From positions 1-64,000 of the forward strand of contig NZ_DLHA01000032.1 in NCBI RefSeq assembly GCF_002482975.1: a DNA stretch of 64,000 nt, in the 5' to 3' direction. How positions within the stretch are numbered: the stretch's first letter is position 1; the number at the start of each line of letters is the position of its first letter. The notes below the pieces were generated by a model. That model was given only the letters and a program-made list of their open reading frames with translations, was not told the DNA's origin and made no database searches. Below, in pieces: positions 35,827 through 45,164 of the stretch. This DNA comes from Flavobacterium sp. UBA7680. GTDB taxonomy: Bacteria; Bacteroidota; Bacteroidia; Flavobacteriales; Flavobacteriaceae. A program made the position numbers and the translations under genes.

Positions 35827-38800
35827 TTAGAATTTGACATTAAGAGCAAAACCATAATTTCTTGTCAATGGCATTGAAGCTCTCTCCATACCTTGTGCAT
35901 TACTATTAGAATAGTTTGACTCTGGATCAATGTTTGGCACTTTGTCATAAATTGTCCATAAATTATGAGCAGAAAATGCTAAACTAACAGACTGAAATGG
36001 TGTTTTTTGTAAAAACATTTTTGGAAAATTATAAGCAAAAGAAATCGCTCTTAGTTTCACAAAATCAGCATCGTATACAAAGTTTGATGTTACATCACTA
36101 TAACTTCTCCAGTAATCGTATGCAGAAACTGTTGTGTTAACAGCGTTTCCGTTTACATCTTTTCCGCTTACTGCTACACCGCCTTCACGTCCTGGAAGTG
36201 TCATTTCAGATAGTCCGTAACGAGCTCCTAACTGGTTTGTTGCAGAATAGATTTCTCCTCCAAATTTAGCATCAACAAAAACTGAAAGTGTAAAGTTTTT
36301 ATAAGAGAAATCATTTGAAAGTCCCATTGAAGTTGGTGCAACACCTTGTCCAGCAATGATTAAATCTCCTCTCATGAATTTACCGTTTGTATCAAGAACA
36401 ATATTTCCGCTGGCATCTCTTAAATAATCATACGCTTTAATAACTCCAAAAGGCTGCCCTTTTTCTAAAACTACGTTAGCTCTACCGTCTCTGTTTCCTT
36501 CTAATGATTTTGTTGTAATTTTATCAGAAAGGCTGATAACTTCACTATCATTATAAGCAAAATTATAACCTACGCTCCAAGCAAAACTTGGTGTTTTTAT
36601 TGCTTTTACACTAATAGCAAACTCCACCCCTTTGTTCAGGATTTCTCCAACGTTGATTTTTGTAGTTCTGTAACCAGAAGCCTGAGAAACGTCAGCATCT
36701 GTAATATCATTTGTTGTTTTCTTGTGGTAGAAAGTCAAATCTGTACTTACTCTGTTATTGAAGAATGTGTTTTCAAAACCAAATTCGATTGTACTTACAT
36801 TGTAAGGTTTCAAAGTTCTGTTTGGAATTGTTTCTCCATTAACTCCTAAAATTGGCTGTCCTAAAGAATCTGTTTGTCCGTCTGGCGTAGTATAAGTCAA
36901 TGCTAAAGCATAAGCTTCTGGCAATGCACCTCCAACGTTACCCCAGCCTGCTCTGAATTTTCCGTAAGAAATCCATTCAGGAAGACCTATAACTTCAGAG
37001 TAAATAAAACTTGAACTTACAGAAGGATAAAAAGTACTGTTGTTTTTAGGATCTAAAGTTGAAAACCAATCCTCACGACCTGTTAAACTTACATATAAGA
37101 AATCTTTGTATCCAAGATCAGCAGAGTAAAAAAGAGAGTTTACTTCACTTTCAGAAAATAATTTTTCTGTTTTGTCCGGCTGTGTATTTCCGTAGAAATA
37201 TTCGAATGGAACAATAAAGTTGTTTCCTTTCATTTTAATACCGCTGTATCTGTTATGTTGACGGTTTGCACCAATGAAAGCATCTAAAGAAAGGTTTTTA
37301 ACAATATTACCTTTGTACCCTAAGAAACCAGAAGCATTTACCTCAGAACGAGTTTCGATTCTGTTTTCGATAGATCCGCCTGGGCTGTAGTTAATTCCAG
37401 TTGGTTCGATTTCAGTATATTCGTAGTTGATATCATCAATTCCAAGTACACCTTTCGCATAAATCTTATCTGTAATATTGTAAGTTACTTTTGCAGAACC
37501 AATAAAACGTTTTCTAAGGTCATCGTTTAATGGTGATTTTGTTGCAAAATAAGGGTTTGTATGATATACGTTTGCTCCTAAAAAATCTTCTTCACCCCCG
37601 TTTGCATCATATGGATTACTTAACCATCTAATATCAGAACCTGGTGTCATGAAAGTAGTTGGGAAAGATGGGTTTCTTGGCGAGTCATTCAAATAAGGTC
37701 TGTTATGACTTTTCTCAGAAATATACTGTGCATTACTTTCGATGCTGATACTTTTATTTGGAGATGAATTTAAACTTAATGCCACGTTATTTCTACCAAA
37801 AGTAGTTCCCGGCATGATAGATTCATCTTTAGTATTTCCGAAAGATAATCTGAAATTAGTTGTTTCATTTCCTCCAGAAAGTGCTAAAGTATTACTGAAA
37901 GAATACCCGGTTCTGTAGAAATTTTCAACATTATCTTTTCCGTATGCTTTATAAGGTCTGGTTGTACCGTCTAAACCAAGAGAAGGTGTTCCATCATATT
38001 TATCACCCCAAGCAAAATAGTACGAATCTCTAAGTTCCTGCAGATTTGTAAATCTTGTTGGAACGCCACTTGCATTTGGAGCTCCAGCACCATATTGATC
38101 CTGCCAGTTTAAAAGACTTGCTGGTGTATTAAAAGTTGAATTTGTGTTGAAATCAACTCCAATTCCAGTTCCGTTTTTACCTTTTTTAGTTGTGATTAAG
38201 ATAACACCATTTGATCCTCTGTACCCGTAAAGAGCAGAAGCGGCACTACCTTTTAATACTGACATCGAAGCAATATCATCTGGATTGAAAGAAGACATAC
38301 CATCACCCTTGTCGGCACCTCCCCACATTCCTGCATTTCCTTGTTGTGTATTGTCAATTGGAATTCCGTCTACAACATACAATGGCTGGTTAAGCCCTGA
38401 TGCAGAAGTTGCTCCACGAATAACAACACGGCTTGAACCAGATGGTCCTGTAACCGGAGCAGAAACGTTTACCCCCGCAATTTTACCTTGCAAAGCATTT
38501 CCTAAGTTAATTTCTTTATTTTTTGTCAGGTCGTCGCCTTTAAGTTCTCCAACGGCGTAACCCAGACTTTTCTTTTGTTTTTTCACTCCAAAAGAAGTTA
38601 CTACAACATCTTTAAGTTCTTGTGTAGTTTCTGTTAAAGTAACAGCAGCTCTTGTTTCATTTTCCTGAAGTACTACTGACTTTGACTCAAATCCTATTGA
38701 AGATACGTTTAGGGTAACTTTACCTTCAGGAACATTCATTCTAAAACGCCCTTCGGCATCTGTAATTGCACTAAATGGTTTTCCTTGAACCTCGATTGAT

Positions 38801-38925
38801 GCGGCAACAATTCCTTTGTTCTCTGCATCTGTTACTATGCCTGTTATTAATCGGTTTTGAGCCGCAGCACTTAAGCTGCCCAACAATACGATTGCCAACA
38901 CTGCTAATATTCGTTTCATAAGCAT
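35827..38925 (-). CDS. SusC-like TonB-dependent transporter (mannose PUL)
   Basis: This 1032-residue outer-membrane transporter has a signal peptide, an N-terminal carboxypeptidase-like domain (ITGIVTDAENKGIVAASIEVQG) and the TonB box region DVVVTSFGVKKQKK. The plug has GNALQGKIAGV, GSSRVVIRG and the SusC signature VLKGSAASALYGYRGSNGVILITTKKG-type segment. A 22-strand barrel ends in NVKF. It imports glycan fragments with SusD. The start could be 38925 or 38919. A LacI-type operator lies 220 bases upstream. Confidence 0.94.
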   Translation of the reverse strand: MLMKRILAVLAIVLLGSLSAAAQNRLITGIVTDAENKGIVAASIEVQGKPFSAITDAEGRFRMNVPEGKVTLNVSSIGFESKSVVLQENETRAAVTLTETTQELKDVVVTSFGVKKQKKSLGYAVGELKGDDLTKNKEINLGNALQGKIAGVNVSAPVTGPSGSSRVVIRGATSASGLNQPLYVVDGIPIDNTQQGNAGMWGGADKGDGMSSFNPDDIASMSVLKGSAASALYGYRGSNGVILITTKKGKNGTGIGVDFNTNSTFNTPASLLNWQDQYGAGAPNASGVPTRFTNLQELRDSYYFAWGDKYDGTPSLGLDGTTRPYKAYGKDNVENFYRTGYSFSNTLALSGGNETTNFRLSFGNTKDESIMPGTTFGRNNVALSLNSSPNKSISIESNAQYISEKSHNRPYLNDSPRNPSFPTTFMTPGSDIRWLSNPYDANGGEEDFLGANVYHTNPYFATKSPLNDDLRKRFIGSAKVTYNITDKIYAKGVLGIDDINYEYTEIEPTGINYSPGGSIENRIETRSEVNASGFLGYKGNIVKNLSLDAFIGANRQHNRYSGIKMKGNNFIVPFEYFYGNTQPDKTEKLFSESEVNSLFYSADLGYKDFLYVSLTGREDWFSTLDPKNNSTFYPSVSSSFIYSEVIGLPEWISYGKFRAGWGNVGGALPEAYALALTYTTPDGQTDSLGQPILGVNGETIPNRTLKPYNVSTIEFGFENTFFNNRVSTDLTFYHKKTTNDITDADVSQASGYRTTKINVGEILNKGVEFAISVKAIKTPSFAWSVGYNFAYNDSEVISLSDKITTKSLEGNRDGRANVVLEKGQPFGVIKAYDYLRDASGNIVLDTNGKFMRGDLIIAGQGVAPTSMGLSNDFSYKNFTLSVFVDAKFGGEIYSATNQLGARYGLSEMTLPGREGGVAVSGKDVNGNAVNTTVSAYDYWRSYSDVTSNFVYDADFVKLRAISFAYNFPKMFLQKTPFQSVSLAFSAHNLWTIYDKVPNIDPESNYSNSNAQGMERASMPLTRNYGFALNVKF

Positions 38926-39144
38926 TTTTTTTGGTTTGGGTTTTGGATTTTGTTTTGTTCGTTTGTGTTTGTTTTTGTTTTGTGTTTGTTTAAATAATTA
39001 ATAAAATTTTGAACTTAATTGTGGATATAGAACCTTTCGGACAATACGGTGAATATTCAAAAAACGCGTTATCTTATGGTTTTTTCTTTAAAAAATACTT
39101 CTTAAAATACGGCGTTAACACCAGTAAATTCAAGGGTTGTTTTA

Positions 39145-39160
39145 ACTAAATCGATTTAGT
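39145..39160. promoter_or_regulatory. LacI-type operator upstream of susC
   Basis: ACTAAATCGATTTAGT is a perfect 16-bp palindrome with a central CG, the hallmark of LacI-family operators. It lies between lacI and susC. A near copy sits upstream of lacI itself at 40277-40292, matching 14 of 16 bases. Assignment to this regulator is inference from the paired positions. Confidence 0.65.
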
Positions 39161-39206
39161 GAAATGACTAAAAAAATAGTCTTCTTCTTATTTTTACATT
39201 TTTCTC

Positions 39207-40217
39207 TTAAACTGATTCCCTAATGATCAATTTTCCTTTTTTGAGGACTTTTTCTATTTTAAAATCTTCATAATTTGTCATTTGGCTCATCAGCAATTGT
39301 ATTGATTTTACGGCTATTTCTTCTATAGGCTGAGCAATTACTGAAATCATTGGCGTATGCAGTTCGAAACTGTCATGATCATCAAAACTTATTACAGCAA
39401 TATCTTCCGGAATTTTATAATTTAAAATTCTGCAGGCCTGAAGCCCGGCAAGTCCCAAATAGTTAGATAAAAACAATACCGCATCAATTTCAGGATTTTC
39501 CTTAAAAAAATTGACAATGGAATCAATCCTGCTTTTTTCACTTACCTGATATTCTAAATGCAGCGTAAAATTTTCATTATAAATTCCTTCTTCTTTTAGA
39601 GCTTCTATATATCCTTTTTCCCGTAATTTCATCTGGATCATTCCAGTTTTAATATTTACAACGGCTATATTTTTTCGGCCTTTTTCAATTAAATACTTAA
39701 CAGCAGAATAAGAACCTTCATAATTATCCATTGCCACGTGGCTTACTTTTTGATTGGCAAAATACCTGTCAATTAGTACAACCGGTTTTTGCATTTTTAA
39801 AAGCATACCAATGGTTCGCTCTAAATTTTTTGTTGGTGTAATAATAAATCCTTCAACATTTGCCTGCAAAAGGCTCTGCACTAATTCTTCAGAACGATCA
39901 TTGTCATCACCTGTGCTGCAATAGAAAACCCTGTAATCTATATTTTTTGCTTCATCTTCAATTACTCTTGCCAAATCTGCAAAAAACTGGTTGGCTATAT
40001 CTTCAACAATAAGTCCAATTGATCTTGTTTTTCCAGTTCGCAAACTGCTCGCAATCATGCTTGGTTTATACTGAAGTTTTTGGGCAACGTCCTGAACTTT
40101 TTTTATTACCGGCGGACTTATCGCCATTTTCTCTCCTTTACCATTGATAACAAAAGATACTGTAGAAATAGATACCTCTGCCTGTTTAGCAATATCTTTA
40201 ATTGTAATCTTTTTCAT
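39207..40217 (-). CDS. LacI-family transcriptional regulator of the mannose PUL
   Basis: This 336-residue regulator has an N-terminal LacI helix-turn-helix (ITIKDIAKQAEVSISTVSFVING, residues 3-26), a hinge with MIASSLRTGKTRSIGL, and a periplasmic-binding-like sensor domain (DRYFANQKVSHVAMDN, ISFDDHDSFEL). LacI regulators of PULs usually sense a monosaccharide or its phosphate. It sits upstream of susC on the same strand with 281 bases between, and matching palindromes flank it, so it probably represses or activates the PUL and itself. Confidence 0.95.
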   Translation of the reverse strand: MKKITIKDIAKQAEVSISTVSFVINGKGEKMAISPPVIKKVQDVAQKLQYKPSMIASSLRTGKTRSIGLIVEDIANQFFADLARVIEDEAKNIDYRVFYCSTGDDNDRSEELVQSLLQANVEGFIITPTKNLERTIGMLLKMQKPVVLIDRYFANQKVSHVAMDNYEGSYSAVKYLIEKGRKNIAVVNIKTGMIQMKLREKGYIEALKEEGIYNENFTLHLEYQVSEKSRIDSIVNFFKENPEIDAVLFLSNYLGLAGLQACRILNYKIPEDIAVISFDDHDSFELHTPMISVIAQPIEEIAVKSIQLLMSQMTNYEDFKIEKVLKKGKLIIRESV

Positions 40218-40255
40218 CAGGTATTATTTATATTCTTGACTATTTTAGTACATGG

Positions 40256-40263
40256 CAAATATA
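40256..40263 (-). promoter_or_regulatory. Possible -7 element of lacI
   Basis: The minus strand reads TATATTTG, an exact TAnnTTTG match, 39 bases before the lacI start. The operator-like site at 40277-40292 covers the -33 region. Confidence 0.45.
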
Positions 40264-40276
40264 GCAAACGAAACCA

Positions 40277-40292
40277 ACAAAATCGTTTTAGT
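40277..40292. promoter_or_regulatory. LacI-type operator upstream of lacI
   Basis: ACAAAATCGTTTTAGT matches the 39145 operator at 14 of 16 positions and keeps the central CG and the outer AC...GT. It overlaps the presumed -33 region of lacI, suggesting autoregulation. Confidence 0.55.
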
Positions 40293-40542
40293 AAAATTTA
40301 TTTTCAAAAAAATGATTTTTTTCTCCCAAAATAAAACAGAATTATCAGTAATCACGGTATTTTACTCACTTATTTCCATTTTGACTATAATAACGTTTTT
40401 AATAGTAAATGTGATAATTTGATAAGCTTTTGATGTGTTTTTAAGTTATTTTTTAGCTCTTATTTTGAAAAAAAATCTTCTTGAATTTTTGTTAATTTTA
40501 ACTATTCTTTCAAAATTTGAAACAAAACTTAATGTGTAGTTT

Positions 40543-40680
40543 TAACGCAAAGCACGCTAAGTTTTTTTACATATAATTTTATAAAAAAAGTTCGCAAAGC
40601 TTGGTGAGTACAAACCTTTGCGAACTTTTCATATTGTAAATACAAAATATTGCGAAAAAAACTTAGCGTGCTTTGCGTTA
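40543..40680. repeat. Nested palindromic element, copy 2
   Basis: Perfect 26-bp outer arms begin TAACGCAAAGCACGCTAAG (40543-40568) and are mirrored at 40655-40680. Inner arms AAAAGTTCGCAAAG (40586-40599) and CTTTGCGAACTTTT (40616-40629) are also perfect. The outer arm is the same as in the copy at 22722-22864. The remaining gap (40293-40542) holds only AT-rich sequence. The element abuts the 3' end of the MutS-like gene and may stop its transcript. Confidence 0.85.
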
Positions 40681-40714
40681 AAAAAACATTCAGTTCAGAA
40701 TCTAAAATCTAAAA

Positions 40715-42487
40715 TCATATAACTCCCATCTTCTGCATTAAAAAAGTCGCGCTTTTATTTTTACAGATTCCGCTGCGGAGTTTATAGTCGAAATGCAGTT
40801 CGTTATTTTGAATCTCGACTTCAAAACATTGATTCGTTAAAGTTTCCGGATAATCATTAGTTGTTAAGCAGACTTCGATATCGTGTGTTGCAATGGCACC
40901 AATTGCTTTTTTGCCAATAACTTTTTTTACAACTTCAATAGTTCCGTTACGTTTATCATCAGAATTTGTTCCTCTTAAAATCTCATCTAATAAAACAAAA
41001 GCAGGGCCTTCTTCCAAGGCGTCCATAATTTGTTTTAGACGTTTGATTTCTGCAAAGAAATACGATTCGCTATCTGCCAAAGAATCTGATAATCGCATTG
41101 AAACTAAAACTGGAAGTGGATGAATATTAGCTTTTGAAGCACAAACAACTGAACCAATTCCGCCAAGAACCATATTAATCCCTAAGCTTCTTAAAAACGT
41201 ACTTTTTCCAGACATGTTAGAACCGGTTAAAATCATAAAAGATTCCGGATAAAAATGAGTGTCATTCCCTACTCTTGTCGCTGGATTTAATAACGGATGA
41301 CCTAAATTTTCAAACCCAATTTTATATTCTGAATTGATTTCAGGAAAAACAAAATCTGCATTGTTGAACGCTAAATTTGCGAAACTATTTAAAGCTTCAA
41401 ATTCTCCAATAATATTAATCCAGTTCTCTAGTTCATGCGCGTAATCTTCTTTCCATTTTAAAAGCGCTTTTAAAACATGCAGATTAAACAGGAATGATCC
41501 GTTAAAAACAATAGCAGTAACAAAATTGCTAATCGTATCCATTCTAGAAAACAACTCTGATAATTGTTTTAAATGAGAACTCACTGATGCATTTTTAGAA
41601 ACCAATTGTTTTTGTAATGCAATAAGTTTTTTAGATTCAAATTTTTCCAATTCTATCTTTTGAACCAATAGACTATAATGTTTAATCGTTTTATCAATAT
41701 TATCTGCTTTGGCAATTTCAGATTGAATTCGTTTTAATGATCTTCCCAAAACAATTAAATTGAAAATAAAAATATAAGTCACGTAAGATAAAAGATTCGC
41801 TTTTGAAGTAATGAAGTAAGCAATTACAAAACCGAAAAAGAGTGCCGGAAGAATAAAAGACAGTGAAATTAAAACTTTAGATAAAGAATTATTTTTAAAT
41901 GAAATCCAATGAATTAATGAGTCATAAGCACTTTTACTGTCAGTACTTACAATGGCAAGAGCTTCAAAATCCTGACGCCAGTCTATTTTGATTTTTAACT
42001 CCTTTATGGCTTCCTGATTTTCAAGAATAACTTCATTAGATGATAAACTTAATAATTTATCTGCTAATGTTTTTTTACCGATAAAAACAGCGGTTCTGTT
42101 TAAATTTTGAAATAAGGAGTGTTCTCCAAAAATATCCAGATCATAAGCATAAGGATGATGAAAATCATTGAATTCAATTCCGTTTTCAAAAGGAAGTTTT
42201 TCTCTTTTTAAGTACGATATTTCATCTTCATTAATTTTTAAAATAGCTTTTGTCAATTCTCTTTTAAAAGATAATTTTGAATGGATTCGCATTAAAAAAA
42301 GAAAACCAGCAAAAGATAAAAAAGCAGTTATGGCATATCCAATTTCATTAGTTTTGATGTAATAAAACAACATAAACAAACAAAAAAATATGCTTAAAAG
42401 TCGCAGAAGACTTATGCTGTTGTACCTTTTGCTGGTTTGATTAAAAACTTTTGAATAATGCTCGACCTTACTTAAATATGCTTCCAT
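40715..42487 (-). CDS. MutS-like ATPase with N-terminal membrane segments
   Basis: This 590-residue protein has only the helical lever/clamp-like region and the C-terminal MutS ATPase, with Walker A GSNMSGKST, Walker B FVLLDEILRGTNSDDKR and the DSLADSESYFFAE block. The mismatch-binding domain I and the connector are absent. Two pairs of hydrophobic segments (about 25-65 and 205-245) suggest membrane anchoring. This short membrane MutS-like type is common in Bacteroidota, and its role is not established; it should not be read as a mismatch repair protein. TATATTTG lies 21-28 bases upstream. Confidence 0.9.
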   Translation of the reverse strand: MEAYLSKVEHYSKVFNQTSKRYNSISLLRLLSIFFCLFMLFYYIKTNEIGYAITAFLSFAGFLFLMRIHSKLSFKRELTKAILKINEDEISYLKREKLPFENGIEFNDFHHPYAYDLDIFGEHSLFQNLNRTAVFIGKKTLADKLLSLSSNEVILENQEAIKELKIKIDWRQDFEALAIVSTDSKSAYDSLIHWISFKNNSLSKVLISLSFILPALFFGFVIAYFITSKANLLSYVTYIFIFNLIVLGRSLKRIQSEIAKADNIDKTIKHYSLLVQKIELEKFESKKLIALQKQLVSKNASVSSHLKQLSELFSRMDTISNFVTAIVFNGSFLFNLHVLKALLKWKEDYAHELENWINIIGEFEALNSFANLAFNNADFVFPEINSEYKIGFENLGHPLLNPATRVGNDTHFYPESFMILTGSNMSGKSTFLRSLGINMVLGGIGSVVCASKANIHPLPVLVSMRLSDSLADSESYFFAEIKRLKQIMDALEEGPAFVLLDEILRGTNSDDKRNGTIEVVKKVIGKKAIGAIATHDIEVCLTTNDYPETLTNQCFEVEIQNNELHFDYKLRSGICKNKSATFLMQKMGVI

Positions 42488-42557
42488 TTTTTAAATTTAA
42501 TGAAATACAAATATAGGTTTTACACTTTCAAAAAAGCTATTCATTTAAAGTAGAATT

Positions 42558-43391
42558 TTAATTCTCATGCATTATCAATACTGGAATAGAAACTTCTTTT
42601 GTAATTTTTTGACTAAAACTTGAATCGAAAATAGATTCAAAGAAAGATCGTTTATGTGTAATTGTAGTTAAGATGTCAATGTCTTTAAAAAGCACAAAAT
42701 CAAGAATTGTTTCTTTTACTTCGTCGCTTGGCAACACCAGAAATTCTACATTTTCGTTGGCAAATTCAGTCTGCCATTCTTTAATCGTCATATCGGAAAC
42801 ATCTGTAGTCGAAGATCGAACATAAAGACTTTTTACTTTTGCATCTGTTTTCTTCGCAATTTTAAGTACTTTTCTAAGTTCAGCTTTATCTTTTTCACGA
42901 TACCTGGTCGTAAAACCAATTGTTTTGATTTTCTTAAATTTAGCATCAATCGGAACGCATAAAACCGGAACTTTTACTTCTGAAATTACCGAATTTGTAT
43001 TAGATCCGGTAAAGAATTTTGTCCAGTCAGAAACGCCTGTAGTTCCCATTATTACAAAATCAATTTCATCTTCTTCAACCGCATTTTTCAGGTTATAAAT
43101 CAAGTCACCATCCATCAGTCGGTGTTTTATTACGATGTTTTCAAGATTACGTTCGGCTGCAATTGCCCGAAGTTTTGGAATTTCATCCTTAAACATTTCA
43201 AATTTTGCCAATTCTATAGAACTGTATATCGATGCATAATTTTCTGGAAAAAACTGGCTGTCATAAACCGGAATCTCAAATGTATGCAATAAAACAAGTT
43301 CGGCTTTGACAACTTTGGCAAATTCTAAAGCGTGCACAAACGCATTTGTGGCTGCTTCAGAAAAATCGGTAGGGAATAATATCTTTTTCAT
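42558..43391 (-). CDS. Universal stress protein, tandem Usp domains
   Basis: This 277-residue protein has two Usp domains. The first begins KKILFPTDFSEAATNAFVHAL and ends in IVMGTTGVSDW...GSNTNSVISEVKVPVLCVP, with the ATP-binding GxxG-type loop. The second domain, from about 150, is more diverged and ends SIPVLIMHEN. It is probably a cytoplasmic nucleotide-binding stress protein. A promoter lies at 43419-43447. Confidence 0.9.
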   Translation of the reverse strand: MKKILFPTDFSEAATNAFVHALEFAKVVKAELVLLHTFEIPVYDSQFFPENYASIYSSIELAKFEMFKDEIPKLRAIAAERNLENIVIKHRLMDGDLIYNLKNAVEEDEIDFVIMGTTGVSDWTKFFTGSNTNSVISEVKVPVLCVPIDAKFKKIKTIGFTTRYREKDKAELRKVLKIAKKTDAKVKSLYVRSSTTDVSDMTIKEWQTEFANENVEFLVLPSDEVKETILDFVLFKDIDILTTITHKRSFFESIFDSSFSQKITKEVSIPVLIMHEN

Positions 43392-43418
43392 TTTATTTCA
43401 GATTATAGGTTTGTTACT

Positions 43419-43447
43419 CAAATTTAATCATTCTAAATCCAAAACAA
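43419..43447 (-). promoter_or_regulatory. Promoter of the universal stress protein gene
   Basis: The minus strand shows TTG (43447-43445), an 18-base spacer and TAAATTTG (43426-43419). The spacing is slightly short but inside the range reported for Flavobacterium. Confidence 0.6.
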
Positions 43448-43562
43448 CCTGATAATTATCAGGAATTTAACAGTTAATGATTTCTTAAATAATTGCCGGT
43501 TTGAACCTTTTTAAGAGATAACGAACCTGTGATTAAGACTTTAGAATTTTCTGCTTTTTTCT

Positions 43563-43570
43563 TACCTTTG
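43563..43570 (+). promoter_or_regulatory. Possible -7 element of mnmE
   Basis: TACCTTTG matches TAnnTTTG and lies four bases before the ATG, so the mRNA would be almost leaderless. No TTG is present at the expected -33 position. Confidence 0.4.
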
Positions 43571-43574
43571 CACC

Positions 43575-44975
43575 ATGATAAATCAAGATTCTATAGTAGC
43601 ATTAGCGACTCCTTCTGGAGCCGGAGCTATTGCTATCATTCGTATTTCAGGCGCTGAAGCTATTTCAATAGGAAATTCTGTTTTTAAATCCATAAAAAAT
43701 AAAGACTTAACGAAGCAAAAAACACATACTTTGCATTTGGGTCATATTATCGATAATGAAAAAACACTTGATGAAGTTTTAGTTTCTGTTTTTAAAGGAC
43801 CGAACTCCTATACAGGTGAAGATACGATCGAAATTTCATGCCACGGATCTACTTATATTCAACAGCAGATTATTCAGTTATTATTGCGAAAAGGTTGCAG
43901 AATGGCTGATGCTGGAGAATTTACATTAAGAGCTTTTTTAAACGGAAAACTGGATTTATCGCAAGCGGAAGCGGTTGCCGATTTAATTTCATCAGATAAT
44001 GAAGCATCTCACCAAATTGCCATGCAGCAAATGCGAGGTGGTTTCAGCAACGAAATTGCCAAATTACGTGAAGAACTTTTGAATTTTGCTTCTTTAATTG
44101 AACTGGAATTAGACTTTGCAGAAGAAGATGTAGAATTTGCAGACAGAACGCAATTTCATGAATTATTAAATAGAATTGAATTTGTTTTAAAACGTTTAAT
44201 AGATTCATTTGCAGTTGGAAATGTTATTAAAAACGGAATCCCAGTTGCCATTGTGGGAGAACCAAATGTTGGTAAATCGACTTTATTGAATGCTTTATTA
44301 AATGAAGAACGCGCCATCGTTTCTGACATTGCCGGAACAACCCGCGATACTATTGAAGATGAATTAGTTATTGGCGGAGTTGGATTTAGATTCATTGATA
44401 CTGCCGGAATTCGTGAAACCAAAGATGTTGTAGAAAGCATTGGAATCAAAAAAACTTTCGAAAAAATTGAACAGGCTCAAGTTGTAATTTTCTTGTTTGA
44501 TGGTTTCAAATTTCAAGTTTCAGGTTCTGACTATATTGTTGAAATTGAAAAAGTCAAAAATAAATATCCTCTAAAACCAATTTTAGTCGTTATAAATAAA
44601 GTTGATTTATTGAGTGAAACTGAAATTGATTTAATCAATAAAAAACTCGAGACTTTAGAATTAACGCTTTTAAAAATCTCTGCTAAAGAGAAAATTGGTG
44701 TTGAGGAATTAAAAGATAAATTACTTTCTTTTGTTAATACTGGAGCTTTACGTAATAATGAAACTATTGTCACAAATACAAGACATTATGATTCATTATT
44801 AAAAGCTTTAGATGAAATACAAAAAGTAAAATTCGGCCTTGAAACCAATCTTTCAAGTGATTTAATTGCGCTTGATATTCGTGAGGCTTTGTATCAATTT
44901 GGGCTTATCACAGGTCAGGTTTCTAATGATGAATTGCTTGGGAATATTTTTGCTAACTTTTGCATTGGGAAATAG
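43575..44975 (+). CDS. mnmE: tRNA modification GTPase MnmE
   Basis: This 466-residue GTPase acts with MnmG to modify wobble uridine in tRNA. It has the N-terminal folate-binding domain (SIVALATPSGAGAIAIIRISG), a helical domain, and an inserted G domain with GEPNVGKST, DIAGTTRDTIED, DTAGIRE and NKVD. The C-terminal FCIGK carries the conserved Cys. Residues 310-319 (GFKFQVSGSD) are encoded by sequence like an intergenic repeat, in a variable loop of the G domain. A terminator follows. Confidence 0.96.
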   Translation: MINQDSIVALATPSGAGAIAIIRISGAEAISIGNSVFKSIKNKDLTKQKTHTLHLGHIIDNEKTLDEVLVSVFKGPNSYTGEDTIEISCHGSTYIQQQIIQLLLRKGCRMADAGEFTLRAFLNGKLDLSQAEAVADLISSDNEASHQIAMQQMRGGFSNEIAKLREELLNFASLIELELDFAEEDVEFADRTQFHELLNRIEFVLKRLIDSFAVGNVIKNGIPVAIVGEPNVGKSTLLNALLNEERAIVSDIAGTTRDTIEDELVIGGVGFRFIDTAGIRETKDVVESIGIKKTFEKIEQAQVVIFLFDGFKFQVSGSDYIVEIEKVKNKYPLKPILVVINKVDLLSETEIDLINKKLETLELTLLKISAKEKIGVEELKDKLLSFVNTGALRNNETIVTNTRHYDSLLKALDEIQKVKFGLETNLSSDLIALDIREALYQFGLITGQVSNDELLGNIFANFCIGK

Positions 44976-45053
44976 AATAACAAAATAAAGAGGATAACAG
45001 GTATTTTCTTTTTTTATACTTTACAAACCAGTCCTTGATATAGAAAATAAAAC

Positions 45054-45084
45054 AACAAAGCCACTGAAACGCAGTGGCTTTGTT
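45054..45084. terminator. Terminator between mnmE and the galactan PUL
   Basis: AACAAAGCCACTG (45054-45066) pairs with CAGTGGCTTTGTT (45072-45084). The U tract is better on the minus strand, so it ends the galactan PUL and may also stop mnmE. Confidence 0.8.
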
Positions 45085-45164
45085 ATCTTTCTGCAAGAAA
45101 TAAAAAATTTGAAAGTAATTTTGAAAAGTAAAATTGGTTTTTCAAGATTACAATATTCTAATTA

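Noticed and set aside
40715..42487. Annotation as a mismatch repair MutS
   Set aside because: The mismatch-binding and connector domains are missing and membrane segments are present, so it is only MutS-like.
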